DNA of 64,000 nucleotides from Choristoneura fumiferana. Taxonomy: Eukaryota > Arthropoda > Insecta > Lepidoptera > Tortricidae. Positions 21,321 to 31,962 of this stretch are shown here, one piece after another (position 1 is the first letter of the stretch; every line of letters begins with the position of its first letter). Location of the stretch: contig NC_133482.1 of the NCBI RefSeq assembly GCF_025370935.1, positions 225,285-289,284 on the forward strand, written 5' to 3'. A program made the translations under genes and the position numbers. The notes beneath the pieces were generated by a model. It saw only the letters and a program-made list of their open reading frames with translations, did no database searches and was not told where the DNA came from.

Positions 21321-21827
21321 TTCCATAGGCAATCCGGTCAAAGATCTTTCCGAAAATCCAGCTTAGAAAAATTGAAGTTAATAAACTTTGAAGCAATAAA
21401 GTACTTTTGTGTAACGGTATCGCAAAGTGGATCTCATTTGCGCGATATTTGCGGCTGCAAACGAGCAAATATGTAAATATATAAACCGTAAAGTGACGTG
21501 TAACATGAAGTCGTGTCAGGTTTTTCCACACATTTGCTAAAACTGTGATTTTTTGTTTGTAGTTTTTTACATAGGTAAGGTAAACGTACAAGTGCTCATC
21601 GCTCTCCCAATATCAATCATTAAAATCCATTTATCCATTTGTTTCTTTCGTAACTTATATCGTTTCTTTAATTTTATGACATCATCAATATAGGTGACAG
21701 CATGATGATATCTATTGGGCATTAACGAGTCGAGCACTGGGACGTTTACCTTATCTTATTATTTACCACTCGAATTTGGCAACTCTACATTTGTTTACAG
21801 GACAACTCATCGGCGTGTAGGTACGTT

Positions 21828-21905
21828 CCACTGGAGGGCACAGGCCTCTTCTCATAATGAAAGGCCTTGTGAATTCTAACGCGGGCCTAGTGCGGATTGG
21901 ATTGG
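21828..21905 (-). mobile_element. SINE fragment (GTGGCCTAGTGG family), reversed
   Basis: CACTGGAGGGCACAGGCCTC, TTCTCATAATGAAAGGC and ACGCGGGCCTAGTGCGGATT correspond to the 3' half of the SINE at 11362. Confidence 0.5.
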
Positions 21906-21975
21906 ATTTTTATATAAATATTTTTTATAAAAAAAAACCTAACCTGACCATAAAAAAAACATTTTCAATACAAGC

Positions 21976-22262
21976 TTTTTTCGCTGCCTGTACTTTTTGT
22001 TGACTGTATTTGCATTGTCACCCAAACTACATTTGCATACCAAATTTCAAATCGATGCTATTACCATTGAAGAGTTCCGTCCTGCGGAGACGATCTTGGC
22101 TGGACTAGCAGGATGTCACTACTAGATTATTGTATTGTCATGCGATTTCCATAAGTATTTTAAATTTCAAGTCAATCTGACTACTAAAAGTTGGTCAAAT
22201 TTAACTTGCAGGATTTGATTACAGACAGACAGACAACGGGACAGATGAAACTGAATAAAAGC
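21976..22262 (+). mobile_element. interspersed repeat (CTGTACTTTTTGTTGACTGT family), copy 1
   Basis: Word order: CTGTACTTTTTGTTGACTGT, CACCCAAACTACATTTGC, GAAGAGTTCCGTCCTG, GGCTGGACTAGCAGGATG, AAAGTTGGTCAAATTTAAC and GACAGACAGACAACGGGAC. Full copies at 41651 (plus) and 51236 (minus). Mechanism unknown. Confidence 0.75.
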
Positions 22263-22559
22263 ATGTAAAAAACATTATCATATGACCCTTTTAAGCCATG
22301 ATAAAGTTATAAACAAAGTTTCATTGATGTACATATTTTGCCGCCAAACTGTCGTGTTTAGTCTTACTTTACTCTAACTATATTATAGTGAAGAAAGTCT
22401 AACATTCCAAAGTGTCATTTTAAAACTTAATCAAACAGAATTATAAATAATTACTTACATTAACCTTGGCCTTTTCAATAAGCAAAAGTAATTATAGGCA
22501 CTTAGAATCTACATCGTACATTTAGCCTCTCTTGAAATGCTTTCTATAAACCCTTGCGC

Positions 22560-22820
22560 TGGGCATTACATGCTTGTTATAAGTAAAATGAATTTATGAA
22601 ATGAGCGCTCAGCGAAGGGCATTTCATTAACCCCTGGCGCGGGAAGGGGGGGAAGGGGTTCGTGTCCAGTTAATTACTAGATTGTATCACGTAATTGCGG
22701 ACACGTTGCAGGACGGGTAATTATTATCTATGGGGTACAGCGTTATTGAAAATGTAAGGAAATTGAAACGCGCTGATAATTTTAACGAAGGCTCTATAGT
22801 GTTTGTCCCGTTTTGCTTGT
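22560..22820. promoter_or_regulatory. repeat-poor block, candidate conserved element
   Basis: GAGCGCTCAGCGAAGGGC, a G-run near 22644-22654, GTTAATTACTAGATTG, CACGTAATTGCGGACACG and GGGTAATTATTATC. The mosaic of homeodomain cores and CpG words lacks any coding signal. Confidence 0.25.
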
Positions 22821-23066
22821 ATACAGAGAGGTTGCTTGCAGAGCCAAGGCACAGCCTATTATGCCCCTACCTACTCAATGGCAAATGTAAAGCATGTTTT
22901 ACATTTTAGTTGGCAACAATCTCGATTTAGTATTTTAATCAGTTCGGTTTAAATTCAGAATCTAAATGTGCCATCCTGTATTTTATGGGAGCGGGAAGCC
23001 CACTGGCCTCCAGCATTGGCTACAGGCACAGAATAAGTAATAGTACTACAGGTGCCACGATAATTT

Positions 23067-23367
23067 CATTATCATCATCCCAGCCTATATACGTCCCACT
23101 GCTGGCACAGGCCTCCTCTCAGAACAAGAGGGCTTGGCCGTAGTTCCCACGCGGGCCAGTGCGGATTGGGAACTTCACACGCATCATTGAATTGCTTCGC
23201 AGGTTTGTGCAGGTCACGATGTTTTCCTTCACCGCAAAGCTCGTGGTAAATTTCAAATGTAATTCCGCACATGAATTTCGAAAAACTCAGAGGTGCGAGC
23301 CGGGTTTGAACCCACGACCCTCTGCTTGAGAGGCGATAGGTCAAACCACTAGGCACCACGGCTCATC
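23067..23367 (-). mobile_element. tRNA-derived SINE, full-length, with 19-bp target duplication
   Basis: Minus-strand copy of the family at 11362. The direct repeat ACAGGTGCCACGATAATTT is perfect and 19 bp long (23048-23066 and 23368-23386). The tRNA-like head is at the right and the ATGATGATAAT tail at the left. Perfect duplications suggest a fairly recent insertion. The 94-codon frame across it is a by-product. Confidence 0.92.
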
Positions 23368-23410
23368 ACAGGTGCCACGATAATTTGATAATTTTTAAAT
23401 GATAATTGAT

Positions 23411-24228
23411 TTTTAGGGTTCCGGAGCCAAAATGGCAAAAACTGTCTGTCTGTCTGTTTGTCTGTCGATCCGTCCGTCCGCGGCTTTGCTCAGGGACTAT
23501 CAATGCTAGAAAGCTGTAATTTTGCACGGATAATATATGTAAACTATGCCGACAAAATGGTACAATAAAAAATAAAAAATATTTTTTTTAGGGTACCTCC
23601 CATAGACTTAAAGTGGGGGTGGTTTTTTTTCGCATCCAACCCTATGGTGTGGGGTATTGTTGAATAGGTCTTTTAAAACCATTAGGGGTTTGCTACGACG
23701 ATTTTTCGATTCAGTGATTTTTTTGCGAAATATTCAACTTTAAATTTTTAAATTTTCATTAAAATCGAGCGTCCGGTGGTAGACTTTTTTTTGACATTCA
23801 TAAGTGCTTGTTATAAGTAAAGAAAGAAAGAAAGAAAGAAAATACATTTATTCACAACACAAGACAACAATATTATTAGGTAAAAAAAAAACAACAGAAA
23901 GGTATGTGTCAGGTAAGTAGCCTAAATTAAATAAAGATATTTTAACTTTGACTTTGAGCGTCCCCCCCTCCTCTAAAATCTAAACCGGTGGGTGGAAAAA
24001 TTTGAAAAAAATCATGTTGGTAGTAAGTATATCAAACTTTCAAGGAAAACTATAACGGCTAAGTTTGCTTGAGTAAATAGCAGCCTAAGGTATAAAATAT
24101 ACCTAAACTTGGAAGATTCCGTATAAAATACGAAATCCTTAGAAAAATATGACTTACTTTTTTCGTAATGGCTTCGGAACCCTATTTCGGGCGTGTCCGA
24201 CACGCTCTTGGCCGGTTTTTTTCTTGTT
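23411..24228 (+). mobile_element. GGGTTCCGGAGCC repeat, copy 1, carrying nested insertions
   Basis: Starts TTTTTAGGGTTCCGGAGCC and ends GACACGCTCTTGGCCGG with a T-run; shares its whole layout with 56521-57098. The first 10 bases of the start are mirrored near the end (CGGAACCCT), so short inverted ends may exist. Inside, 23775-23955 is foreign to the other copy and is flanked by GAGCGTCC on both sides. Confidence 0.8.
23775..23955 (+). mobile_element. nested retroposon tail with 8-bp target duplication and (GAAA)n
   Basis: Direct repeats GAGCGTCC at 23767-23774 and 23956-23963. The insert begins near TTGACATTCATAAGTGCTTG and ends in TTAACTTTGACTTT, a LINE-like end. Its middle is split by a further piece with (GAAA)n at 23819-23842 and TACATTTATTCACAACAC. 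From memory, lepidopteran (GAAA)n loci are known to be hit by Helitron-like repeats. Confidence 0.65.
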
Positions 24229-24299
24229 ATTTACTTATTTTTACTTTCCGGTAGGGACTTTAAAAATACAAATACGAGATTAAAAAAAACTCGCAACTT

Positions 24300-24420
24300 G
24301 ATTTGTACCACATAGTGGACGGCCTGCCAACGCTGCGTCTTTCAATTCGTGGTCGCTACTCCAGAACTTTTCTCCCTCAATGGCCATTTGTTCTTTGAGC
24401 GATGTGGCCTACATATACTA
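24300..24420 (-). pseudogene. RTE-type LINE remnant, copy 2
   Basis: Minus strand reads AHIAQRTNGH, stop, GRKVLE, stop, RPRIERRSVGRPSTMW. This matches the GHIARRTDGRWGRNVLEWRP..GKRSVRRPPTSW block at 48262-48640, the conserved tail after the reverse-transcriptase domain of RTE elements. It is broken by stops. Confidence 0.65.
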
Positions 24421-26735
24421 TGTACTTAAATACAATATATACAATGATGAATATGGCACTAACCACTCATTGTTAAAAGGAATAGAGGAATAGTATAATC
24501 AAACACAGAAATAGAAGGACACTTTAAAAACATCTAGATTACATCCAAGTAGCGTAATGTAACGTTAATTCATCAATTATCACCAGAAAACCATTTTAGC
24601 ATTTCCATTGACTTGAAGCATGCTATTTCCTAATAGCACTCCAACCTTGCCAGTAACATACCCTTTTGATAGCCGGTAAAAATGTGTCTATGAATGTATG
24701 TAATTCCAAAATTTATTGGCTATAGGCGTGCGACGGACATCGAAAACCGTTTTGCTATGCAAATGGCCGCTACTTGTCACCTCCGGCGGGAGTTATCTTA
24801 ATGTGCCTTTTTATACGGATTCATAATAGACATTTCGATCGATCGATTCATGTTTTATACGAGAATTTTGACGTCTATCGATCACGGTGCATTTTCCCAG
24901 AGATAAGACCAAGCTCAAGCTAGATAGATTGTTCTTCGTATAACAAATTTCATCGAAATTGTTGTAGCTGGATATGGATTTATTGTTGTCTAATGGCGCG
25001 CGTCGTGTTAGATAGGTATCGGTTTCATACATTTAAAATACAGTTCCGACGCGAAACGACACAGACAAAAATAAATATCCATTTTAATGCGTTAAAACCT
25101 GTCTAATGCCAAGAAAACTGTTTTCCAGTTTGCCAAATGGTAAGTAGGTTGTACGTCTCATTATCCCAGTGAACACCTCGCCACAGCGCAGCGACCGCGT
25201 GAATCCCTGTCCGAGTTGCGGCTGCGCATAACGGCGTTGTAATTCGCTCCGTCCGTCTGTCCGCGGCCACATATCTACAGCTTGTCTAGCATTAAATTAC
25301 AGCTTATCTCAGACATGAACAGACTAGAACATGGCAGCATCTCGTATGTTCTAACCATTGTTGTAAGTTTTTGCGCTCAACATGATATTCTCATCAGAAA
25401 TTACGTTTAATTTTAATTAACGTCAAATTCATAGACCTATATGGAAGTAAATTGTATACAAAACGAATGCATCAAGTATTGAATACCTATGCCATTTGCT
25501 ATTTCAGTGGAAAATAATTACATACAATCTGTCGACCGTCTGTTATTTATTGAATAACTTGAAATCAATATTTGTCAATATAGGAGGCCGAATTTAGGCG
25601 GACTCAGATATGACAAAAAATGAAAAGTAATACGCAAGATAAACTCGCTGCTAATGGTTTCAAATTATAGATACCTAGTTGCCGTCTAAATACTTCTAAA
25701 ACACAAAAGAGTAGTGTGACTCTTCGTCACGTTTGTACCCAAAAAGTTTCATAAAATCTTATTCGTTATCCCTCAGAAAACAGGATTTGGGGACAATCAC
25801 CCCCCGGTTCACACGTAACGGATTAGCGTCATCCAGTCAATCACAAGTCAGTGGTCAAATTACTTTTATGACTAAATATACAATGAAGACAGGTAGGTAG
25901 GTTACTCCAAATAGCACATACTTATTCCGAGATTTTTTCGAGTCAAAATTAGTGATAAGTACTGATATTTTATTGTATTTTATAACTCTTTATAGTGTCG
26001 ATAAAACACATGCAAATAATATTTAACAATCTCTTTAACAAGAGATTTACAAAGGTGTTTATTTATTAGTCTTGGGGTAGTTTTAGTAGACCTGGGTCCA
26101 CATAGGTTTCAACATTGCAATTTCAACACCTAGATTGTAACTGTTCTAGGACTATGATATATGTACAGTAAAACATAAATTCTCTCCAGACAAACCATTC
26201 AAAATTTACTATTTCGACCCGAATAGTAAATGTGTTCTATCGCTTGGATTTAGATTGCTATCGATTTCATCATATTTTCGTTCGATTTGTTCCTGTTCAT
26301 TGACAAGCATGTTGTGCGTGCGGCACTTGCAGTGGCGATGGCAGGGACATATAGGCTAGATATAATAGGTTTCGCAACTGAATTGGATCCGTAATTGGTT
26401 CACGCGCGACAGTCGGCCACGCTCGACAATGAATGGCCGGCACTATTTGTCGGTACAATCGTTCTCGAAGACAACTGTGCATTGCATTCAAATTCTACTA
26501 GTTGCTCGTACCATTCTGACCATTTTCGTCGCCGTGTACTTCTTTTTGAAACACAAATGTTTCAGCTCCATACACTAGAATATGGAGAAGACTAGCGTGC
26601 GAACTAAGTATGAACTTTCGCTTTCTTCGAGATGTTGCTTCCAAATTTTATGATACTGGGTCATTGCAGTTTTGGCCATTCCGATTCACCGTCAAATTTC
26701 TGATACACAAGTTCCTTCGTTATATTACGTTAGTG
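24421..26735. other. long single-copy stretch, no gene supported
   Basis: Mostly AT-rich. Patches such as 24820-24900 (TTTCGATCGATCGATTCATG, GACGTCTATCGATCACGG) and 25180-25270 (CpG-richer) may be regulatory. Frames of 60-73 codons lack domains and splice context. Confidence 0.45.
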
Positions 26736-26739
26736 GAAG

Positions 26740-26815
26740 ACGAGTGGAAGGAGAAAGGGGAGGCCTTTGTCCGGCAGTAGGGCACTGTATAGGCTATTAA
26801 AATATATATATATTC
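26740..26815 (+). mobile_element. LINE/SINE tail fragment
   Basis: GGGGAGGCCTTTGTCCGGC, GTAGGGCACTGTATAGGC and an AT dinucleotide tail parallel the end of the LINE copy at 26906-27034. Confidence 0.45.
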
Positions 26816-26905
26816 CGATACTCACCAATGAATTCGAGATCCTTTTTTAATCACCAATATCACCATCTACGCAATAATCATTTTTAGCAATTAATTTGTT
26901 ACAGG

Positions 26906-27034
26906 ATGATCTGGACGCCTTTCTTCGCAGCTGGTCGGAGATCGCCCAAGAACGGGTAGAGTGGAGGACATGGGGGGAGGCCTTTGCCCAGCAGTGGGAC
27001 ACCTCTACAGGCTTCTAAATAATAATAATAATAA
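26906..27034 (+). pseudogene. 5'-truncated LINE C-terminal end with 14-bp target duplication
   Basis: The perfect direct repeat TAATTTGTTACAGG lies at 26892-26905 and 27035-27048. From 26905 an uninterrupted frame reads DDLDAFLRSWSEIAQERVEW, then RTWGEAFAQQWDTSTGF and a TAA at 27016-27018, followed by a (TAA)n tail. This closing motif belongs to the C-terminus of an RTE-like LINE protein as I know it. The frame is undamaged, so the insertion is probably young. The 43-codon piece is too short to be active. Confidence 0.75.
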
Positions 27035-27071
27035 TAATTTGTTACAGGCTTGCTAAGAAGATAAATAGGCG

Positions 27072-27757
27072 GGGTGACATCTATTTGGCATACTTTTTAA
27101 TGTCCGAAACTGATGACGCATAACAGGTTTCGCATAATTTATTTACGCCAAATCTTAAACTTGCCGCAATTTAGTTCGGCATAATTCTGTATTAGCCGTT
27201 TACCCAAATATTATTTTAGCATAATATTAACATGGCCGAATTTTGCTATGCATAATCTTCATATCATATAATTTAGCCGAATTTTGATAGGACGAAATCC
27301 TGTCCAAATGTATGTCCGAAAGTAAATTACCTAATTACTATTTATGACTAGAAAATAGGTTAAGTTAGAATTGTATTTGTAACGGAACGAACAGGCACAG
27401 GCATAAAGAGGGGGGACGGGGGGGGGGAGCGCCCCTTGCATTAAAAAACAAACCTGGTTAGTTACCTTACGTCCCTCAGATTAAAAATAGAAGCCCCGCA
27501 AAGTGGTCACTGTCATGTCCCCACTTTCTAAAAATACTACCACTACTAGTTACTACTTTCTACTTACATTTTCTGCTTAAACAATAAATTATGCGTAAAG
27601 TCCATTCGGCTTACATTGGTTATGCGTAAGAGAATTCTGCGTAATATAATTATGCGAAAACAGTTTCGGCATAAATACTATTATGCGTAAACAGATTATA
27701 CAAAATAGAATTATGGCATAAAAAATATGCGTAAACAAGGGGAACCAAATAGGTGTA
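27072..27757. mobile_element. foldback element with GCATAAT-unit arms
   Basis: The left part carries repeated units: ACGCATAACAGG, TTCGCATAATTTATTTACGCC, TTCGGCATAATTC, TTAGCATAATATTAACATGG and TTTAGCCGAATTTTG. The right part has them in reverse complement: AATTATGCGTAAAG, GGTTATGCGTAAG, AATTATGCGAAAAC, ATTATGCGTAAACAG and ATATGCGTAAAC. The outer ends ACATCTATTTGG and CCAAATAGGTGT are near-inverted. The centre (27310-27570) is single-copy with a G-run. Confidence 0.65.
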
Positions 27758-28394
27758 TACATATGCCATTCCAGCCTTATGAGTGGTCGTGTTTTCAACT
27801 TTCAGCTCAAGCCTTGCCAAATAGTAGAGCGAATGACGGGAGAAACCACAGAAAATCAAAACTAAAATTTTGAATTTTGTTCTTCTATAAGCGGCCAGTT
27901 GCGCACCGCGGAATTTTGCCTTGTTACAGCATCCGAATGCGACTGTACCTTGTAACCAAACCGCTGTTGGCCAACGGCACTTCACACTGACGTGTGCCAA
28001 TTATGCGCAGGATTGTTTTCTTATCGCCATGTTTTCGGCAAATGACTATTGCGAAAGTGGCCCGTTCCACGTAACATACTTACGTCTCCCCAATCGAATA
28101 TATCCCCTATTACTTCACCGTAGAGTCTTCAGTCACTGAATGGGAGACTAATAGCCGCAATGTTTGCAGTATCTTGATCTCTGTTTTCGGAGGATAGCGT
28201 TATCTGATAGAGTTTTACGTTCACGAATAACCTTTGACGAGCAAATGGTTATGATGCATTAGCATAATGTGATGCTTGTGTTTGTAACAATAACAATGAT
28301 GTGTTTCGACACTTGCTGTCACGTGTTTAAAGATAATGATGCATTTGTGGCAGTTTTTCAATGATAAGCCCTATCTGAGGCCATCTATATCCGG
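27758..28394. other. single-copy DNA
   Basis: A CpG-richer patch at 27890-28000 and a frame of 72 codons at 27921; no domain recognised. Nothing else. Confidence 0.4.
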
Positions 28395-28662
28395 CAATTA
28401 TCCTATTAATACTACAAATTCGAAAGTTTGTGAGTATGTGTGTCATCCGACTTGCACTTAGCCAATTCTCCTTCATACCAACGACGTACATTACCAAAAC
28501 GCTTTTATTTCAAGCTTTTACACGATAAAATATACAAAAATTGACTAAGAATTTGAAAAAAACTCAATTAAGTAGGTACTTTACAGTTGCAAAAAAGTTC
28601 CACAGCCCTTATTACTTATGTATATTATGCAAATTTTAACTTGATAATTATACCCTCGAATA
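28395..28662. other. Helitron-like head remnant and AT-rich spacer
   Basis: TTAATACTACAAATTCGAAA then GTTTGTGAGTATGTG near 28406-28442 resembles the start of the Helitron-like repeats but stops there. Confidence 0.35.
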
Positions 28663-28969
28663 ATAATAATAATCCCAGCCTATATACGTCCCACTGCTGG
28701 GCACAGGCCTCCTCTCAGAATGAGAGGGCTTGGGCAGTAGTTCCCACGCGGGCCCAGTGCGGATTGGGAACTTCACACACACCATTGAATTGCTTCGCAG
28801 GTTTGTGCAGGTTTCCTCACGATGTTTCCTTCACCATAAAGCTCGTGGTAAATTCCAAATGTAATTTCGCACATGAATTCCGAAAAACTCAGAGGTGCGG
28901 GCCGGGGTTTGAACCCACGATCCTCTGCTTGAGAGGCCATAGGTCAAACCACTCGGCCACCGCGGCTTC
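28663..28969 (-). mobile_element. tRNA-derived SINE, full-length, with 11-bp target duplication
   Basis: Direct repeats ACCCTCGAATA at 28652-28662 and 28970-28980. The minus strand begins with GCCGCGGTGGCCGAGTGGTT (A-box) and GGGTTCAAACCCC (B-box), and ends in a (ATT)n tail. It is the least degraded SINE copy in the window. The 147-codon frame on the plus strand is antisense SINE sequence, not a gene. Confidence 0.92.
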
Positions 28970-28980
28970 ACCCTCGAATA

Positions 28981-29560
28981 CGGGAACTAAAACAACTGAG
29001 AACATTTGTACACCACATCACCGATTATAACGTAACTGGATTAACAGCGAGCTTACTGGAGCATCGCATGTTATAGATAAGAGGGGGAGCCTGGACCACC
29101 GGGACTTTAGGAGGGGGGGGGGGGGTAATGGCCGCGATTAAACACATTAGCGGCTGATTGGAAAGTCGTGTTGTGATACGGACAATGCCGTTACTGTCGT
29201 CTGTCGCTGCGGGTCACGGCGACGACGCTAGCTTCTTACAGAAACAGTAAGTTCTTTAAGTTTAGTTCAAGCTGATACTGATAACAACACGCGCAACATA
29301 ATAATATAGAAGTAAGAAGTAATTTTCAAAGTGCGAAGCATTGGCAGTTAAGAAAATAAAAAAATAAAAATTGTTTATTACAAGAAACAACACATACTAT
29401 AGGGTTACAAATATCTGTTGGTCCCACACTAGGCTGGGCCTGTAACGTGGTGACCGGATTCGGTACTTAATTATTAAATTACGGTTTGTTTATGTGTCTG
29501 TGAAAATATTGTGTCAGAAACAATTTGAACATAAGCTAATTTCAGTCAATTGTGGTTGAG
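28981..29560. other. single-copy DNA with poly-G run
   Basis: G-run of 13 at about 29113-29125, followed by TAATGGCCGCGATTAAAC and GGTCACGGCGACGACGC, a CpG-rich patch to about 29230. No gene evidence. Confidence 0.4.
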
Positions 29561-29570
29561 ACAGAGGTTG

Positions 29571-29587
29571 TGTGTTTGTATGTGTGC

Positions 29588-29618
<31 letters not shown>

Positions 29619-29622
29619 CGTA
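29571..29622. repeat. (TG)n microsatellite with GCGC interruption
   Basis: GTGTGCGTGTGTGTGTGTG, GCGCGCG and GTGTGTGTGCG. Confidence 0.9.
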
Positions 29623-29689
29623 AGGATAATAGGTTGTCAGAAAATTCAAAGTTCACATGAAATGTCTTATACCTGCAATCGTATGTAAT

Positions 29690-29860
29690 ACTTTTCAGTA
29701 CTAACGAACGGAAGAAGATTCTGTCCCTCTTTTACCATTCTAATCTCGGACATTTCAATCAGAATCCGTGGCCGTAGGTATTGTCTAACGCTCTTGCAAT
29801 CACGATCGCATTCGTCACCTCTTTTTATCCTCATCTCATATTGTGTGACAGATTAGTGTA
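29690..29860 (-). mobile_element. interspersed repeat (GCGATCGTGAGCGTT family), copy 1
   Basis: ATTGTCTAACGCTCTTGC, ACGATCGCATTCGTCACC and CATCTCATATTGTGTGACAG are the reverse complement of the sequence near 44620-44700. A third, shorter match is at 48120-48190. Confidence 0.5.
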
Positions 29861-30234
29861 TTAGACAATAAGTCTTCTGGTTGTTAATTAATAGTTGACA
29901 TTCCTGACCTACACCCTGGCTGTCGGGTTGATCCTAAATATTTTTTCTAAATTTACCATCTAAACTGGACCCTATATGGTTCTTAAAATTTTCCTAACCA
30001 ATAATTTGCCAACCGGGACCGTCACTAAAACCATCTTATCCCGTGAATTTGGGTTTGAAAACAAGACAATACGGCTCGAGAAAGGGTAGGTAATGCTCCG
30101 CCATCTTTTTTTCTTAGCTTAGTTGTGTGCGTAGATCCCAACCCAAGCTCTCCCTTTCTAAGAGGAGTGCCTAACAATGAGACAGGCAGTAGATGTAGGT
30201 ATATTGTAGCATCAGCAAAATGTGGATCAGCTAC

Positions 30235-30335
30235 GAAATGTCGGCGGCGGGGTCGTGCCCCGGGGCGGGCGGCGCGGGGCGCGGGGCGCGGGTGATTGAG
30301 CATTGTTGTCAATCCCGGGCCGCAATTATGGCTGC
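30235..30335. other. G/C-skewed islet
   Basis: GGCGCGGGGCGCGGGGCGCG repeat-like run after GTCGGCGGCGGGGTCG. It could form G-quadruplex-like structures (four or more G-runs). No gene. Confidence 0.45.
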
Positions 30336-30770
30336 AACCGATCGTGGTTCCACGACACAGACTTAATAGTACCTGAAGCTGTTGTACACAGAGTGGACTC
30401 TATCCGCGCCTCCCCTTTTGATTCCTGGCCCGCAAGCGACGATTGACTAAAAAAACAGAGACCGAGATACACATGCACACATTATGTTTATTTTTAAATT
30501 ATATACGAGTATAGGTACTTAATAAGTAAAGATAAGGTACGTAAAAAGTAGATACCTGCTTACAGAGGAACGGTGTCTCTTAGTACAGGTATTTTTTTTT
30601 AATTAAAAAGAGGCTCGAGCGGTAATATAATATGTTCAAGAAATTAAATACTTACCTACTTTTTTATGAACATAAATCCTAGATCCTAGTTCCTAGGATC
30701 CTAGTTATCTGAATAAATAAATTTTATTATTATTTATTATTTATAAATTATCTATCGCTAATTGTCACAG
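30336..30770. other. single-copy AT-rich spacer
   Basis: Contains a small local repeat CTAGATCCTAGTTCCTAGGA near 30679-30700 and a TATTTATTATTTATAAATTA run. Nothing else. Confidence 0.4.
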
Positions 30771-30959
30771 GCTTCCAGCGCACACCAAGATGAGGATATT
30801 ATACTCGAAGCCAAAAGGTAACAAATTTTCAAAGAATGCGTGTCTAGTTACATTCATTCAAATTATTATTGAAAGTCATTATATAGCGTTTGTAGTTCTA
30901 ATTTTTTTCTCAGCAAAATTGTAAACTGAAAAAAATGGTCGTCCTGTGGAACTCTGAAG
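30771..30959 (+). other. two exon-like segments with consensus splice sites
   Basis: Segment 1 is 30771-30817, preceded by AATTGTCACAG and followed by GTAACA. Segment 2 is 30914-30959, preceded by TTTTTTTCTCAG and followed by GTAAGG. The 96-bp gap is a plausible insect intron. Segment 1 is open in one frame (ASSAHQDEDIILEAK); joining to segment 2 in that frame gives KIVN and a stop. Segment 2 also holds an ATG at 30935 in AAAAAATGG context reading MVVLWNSE. No homology recognised; low confidence. Confidence 0.2.
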
Positions 30960-31365
30960 GTAAGGTTACATTTGTTTTATATTATAACAATTCTGAACAA
31001 TAAATGGGTGCAGGTGATGACTTTTAACAATTATGCAAGCCGTATGGTCTTCGCAAATAATAAAAGTTCACCTTATATGAATAACCGTGGTTCCTAATAT
31101 GTATAACAATAATAATTCAAACTACAAACCCAAACGTACTGCGTCCCTGCATCGCTTTACTCAGCTTAGAAACAAAAAAATCCTTGGCATTTCCTATCTC
31201 CGGTTCTTCTACGACGCGTAGGGATGTAACGATATTCAACTCTCGATGATATCGACTCCAAAATATCGATATTTTTATAATCATAGGCCTTATGGGACAT
31301 CATCATCCTCATCTACCTCTATATGTGTACAAATAGGCCTGTTTTTGGCAGTGCTATGGACCTAT
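30960..31365. other. single-copy spacer
   Basis: Holds ATATCGACTCC and AAATATCGATATTTTT near 31248-31278; nothing further. Confidence 0.4.
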
Positions 31366-31672
31366 ACCGGGTGTGGCCTATAATATGAGTAAATAATTAA
31401 AACATAGATCATACTCGTCAAGCTGAACAACATTAGTTCAGCTACTTTTAAAAATAATTAGTTTTTTTTAATTTTTATAAAACTTTTAAGTTTATTCGAA
31501 GAAGCAATGTAAAGCAAAATGCTGGATGTTTATATCGTGACAGGCGACGTCGTTGTGTCCTAGGATGACGTACATTGATAGCAGTATTTAATTTTTATGA
31601 AAAAAGGAAAATTCAAAGACTCCATTATTTTTAAAAGTCGCTGAACTAATGTTGTTTAGTTTGACGAGGACG
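31366..31672 (+). mobile_element. long-inverted-repeat element (CCGGGTGTGGCCTG family), long form
   Basis: Left end ATACCGGGTGTGGCCTATAA. The right arm TTAAAAGTCGCTGAACTAA and GTTTGACGAGGACGATC stops before the outermost bases. It keeps the GTGACAGGCGACGTCG centre, absent from 15230, and so links the two size classes of the family. Confidence 0.75.
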
Positions 31673-31682
31673 ATCTCTGCGA

Positions 31683-31895
31683 AAAACAGGCTTACTCTCA
31701 GAATGAGCGGGCTTGGGCTGGCTGTAGTTCCCACGCGGGAACTACACACACACCATTGAATTGCTTCGCAGAGGTTGTGAAACTCGTGATAAATTTGGAA
31801 TATAATTTGACACACGAATTCTGAAAAACTAAGAGGTACGAGCTCGGAATTTTAACCTACGATCCACTGCTTGTGAGGCCAGAGGTCAAAACCAC
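31683..31895 (-). mobile_element. degraded tRNA-derived SINE
   Basis: CTCAGAATGAGCGGGCTTG, ACCATTGAATTGCTTCGC, ACTCGTGATAAATTTGG and AGGCCAGAGGTCAAAACC follow the SINE at 28663 with many losses. Confidence 0.65.
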
Positions 31896-31962
31896 GACTT
31901 TTTATTATCTGGGACTTGAATATAAAAAAAATAGTGCCTGTCATTAATTAGTTTAGTTAGTC

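Noticed and set aside
27650..28000. 116-codon minus-strand frame
   Set aside because: Half of it lies in the foldback element arms; no domain features.
28587..29030. 147-codon plus-strand frame
   Set aside because: It is antisense to a full-length SINE at 28663-28969 with clear target duplications.
30235..30335. rRNA or snRNA fragment suggested by GC richness
   Set aside because: Low-complexity G/C runs only, no conserved RNA core.
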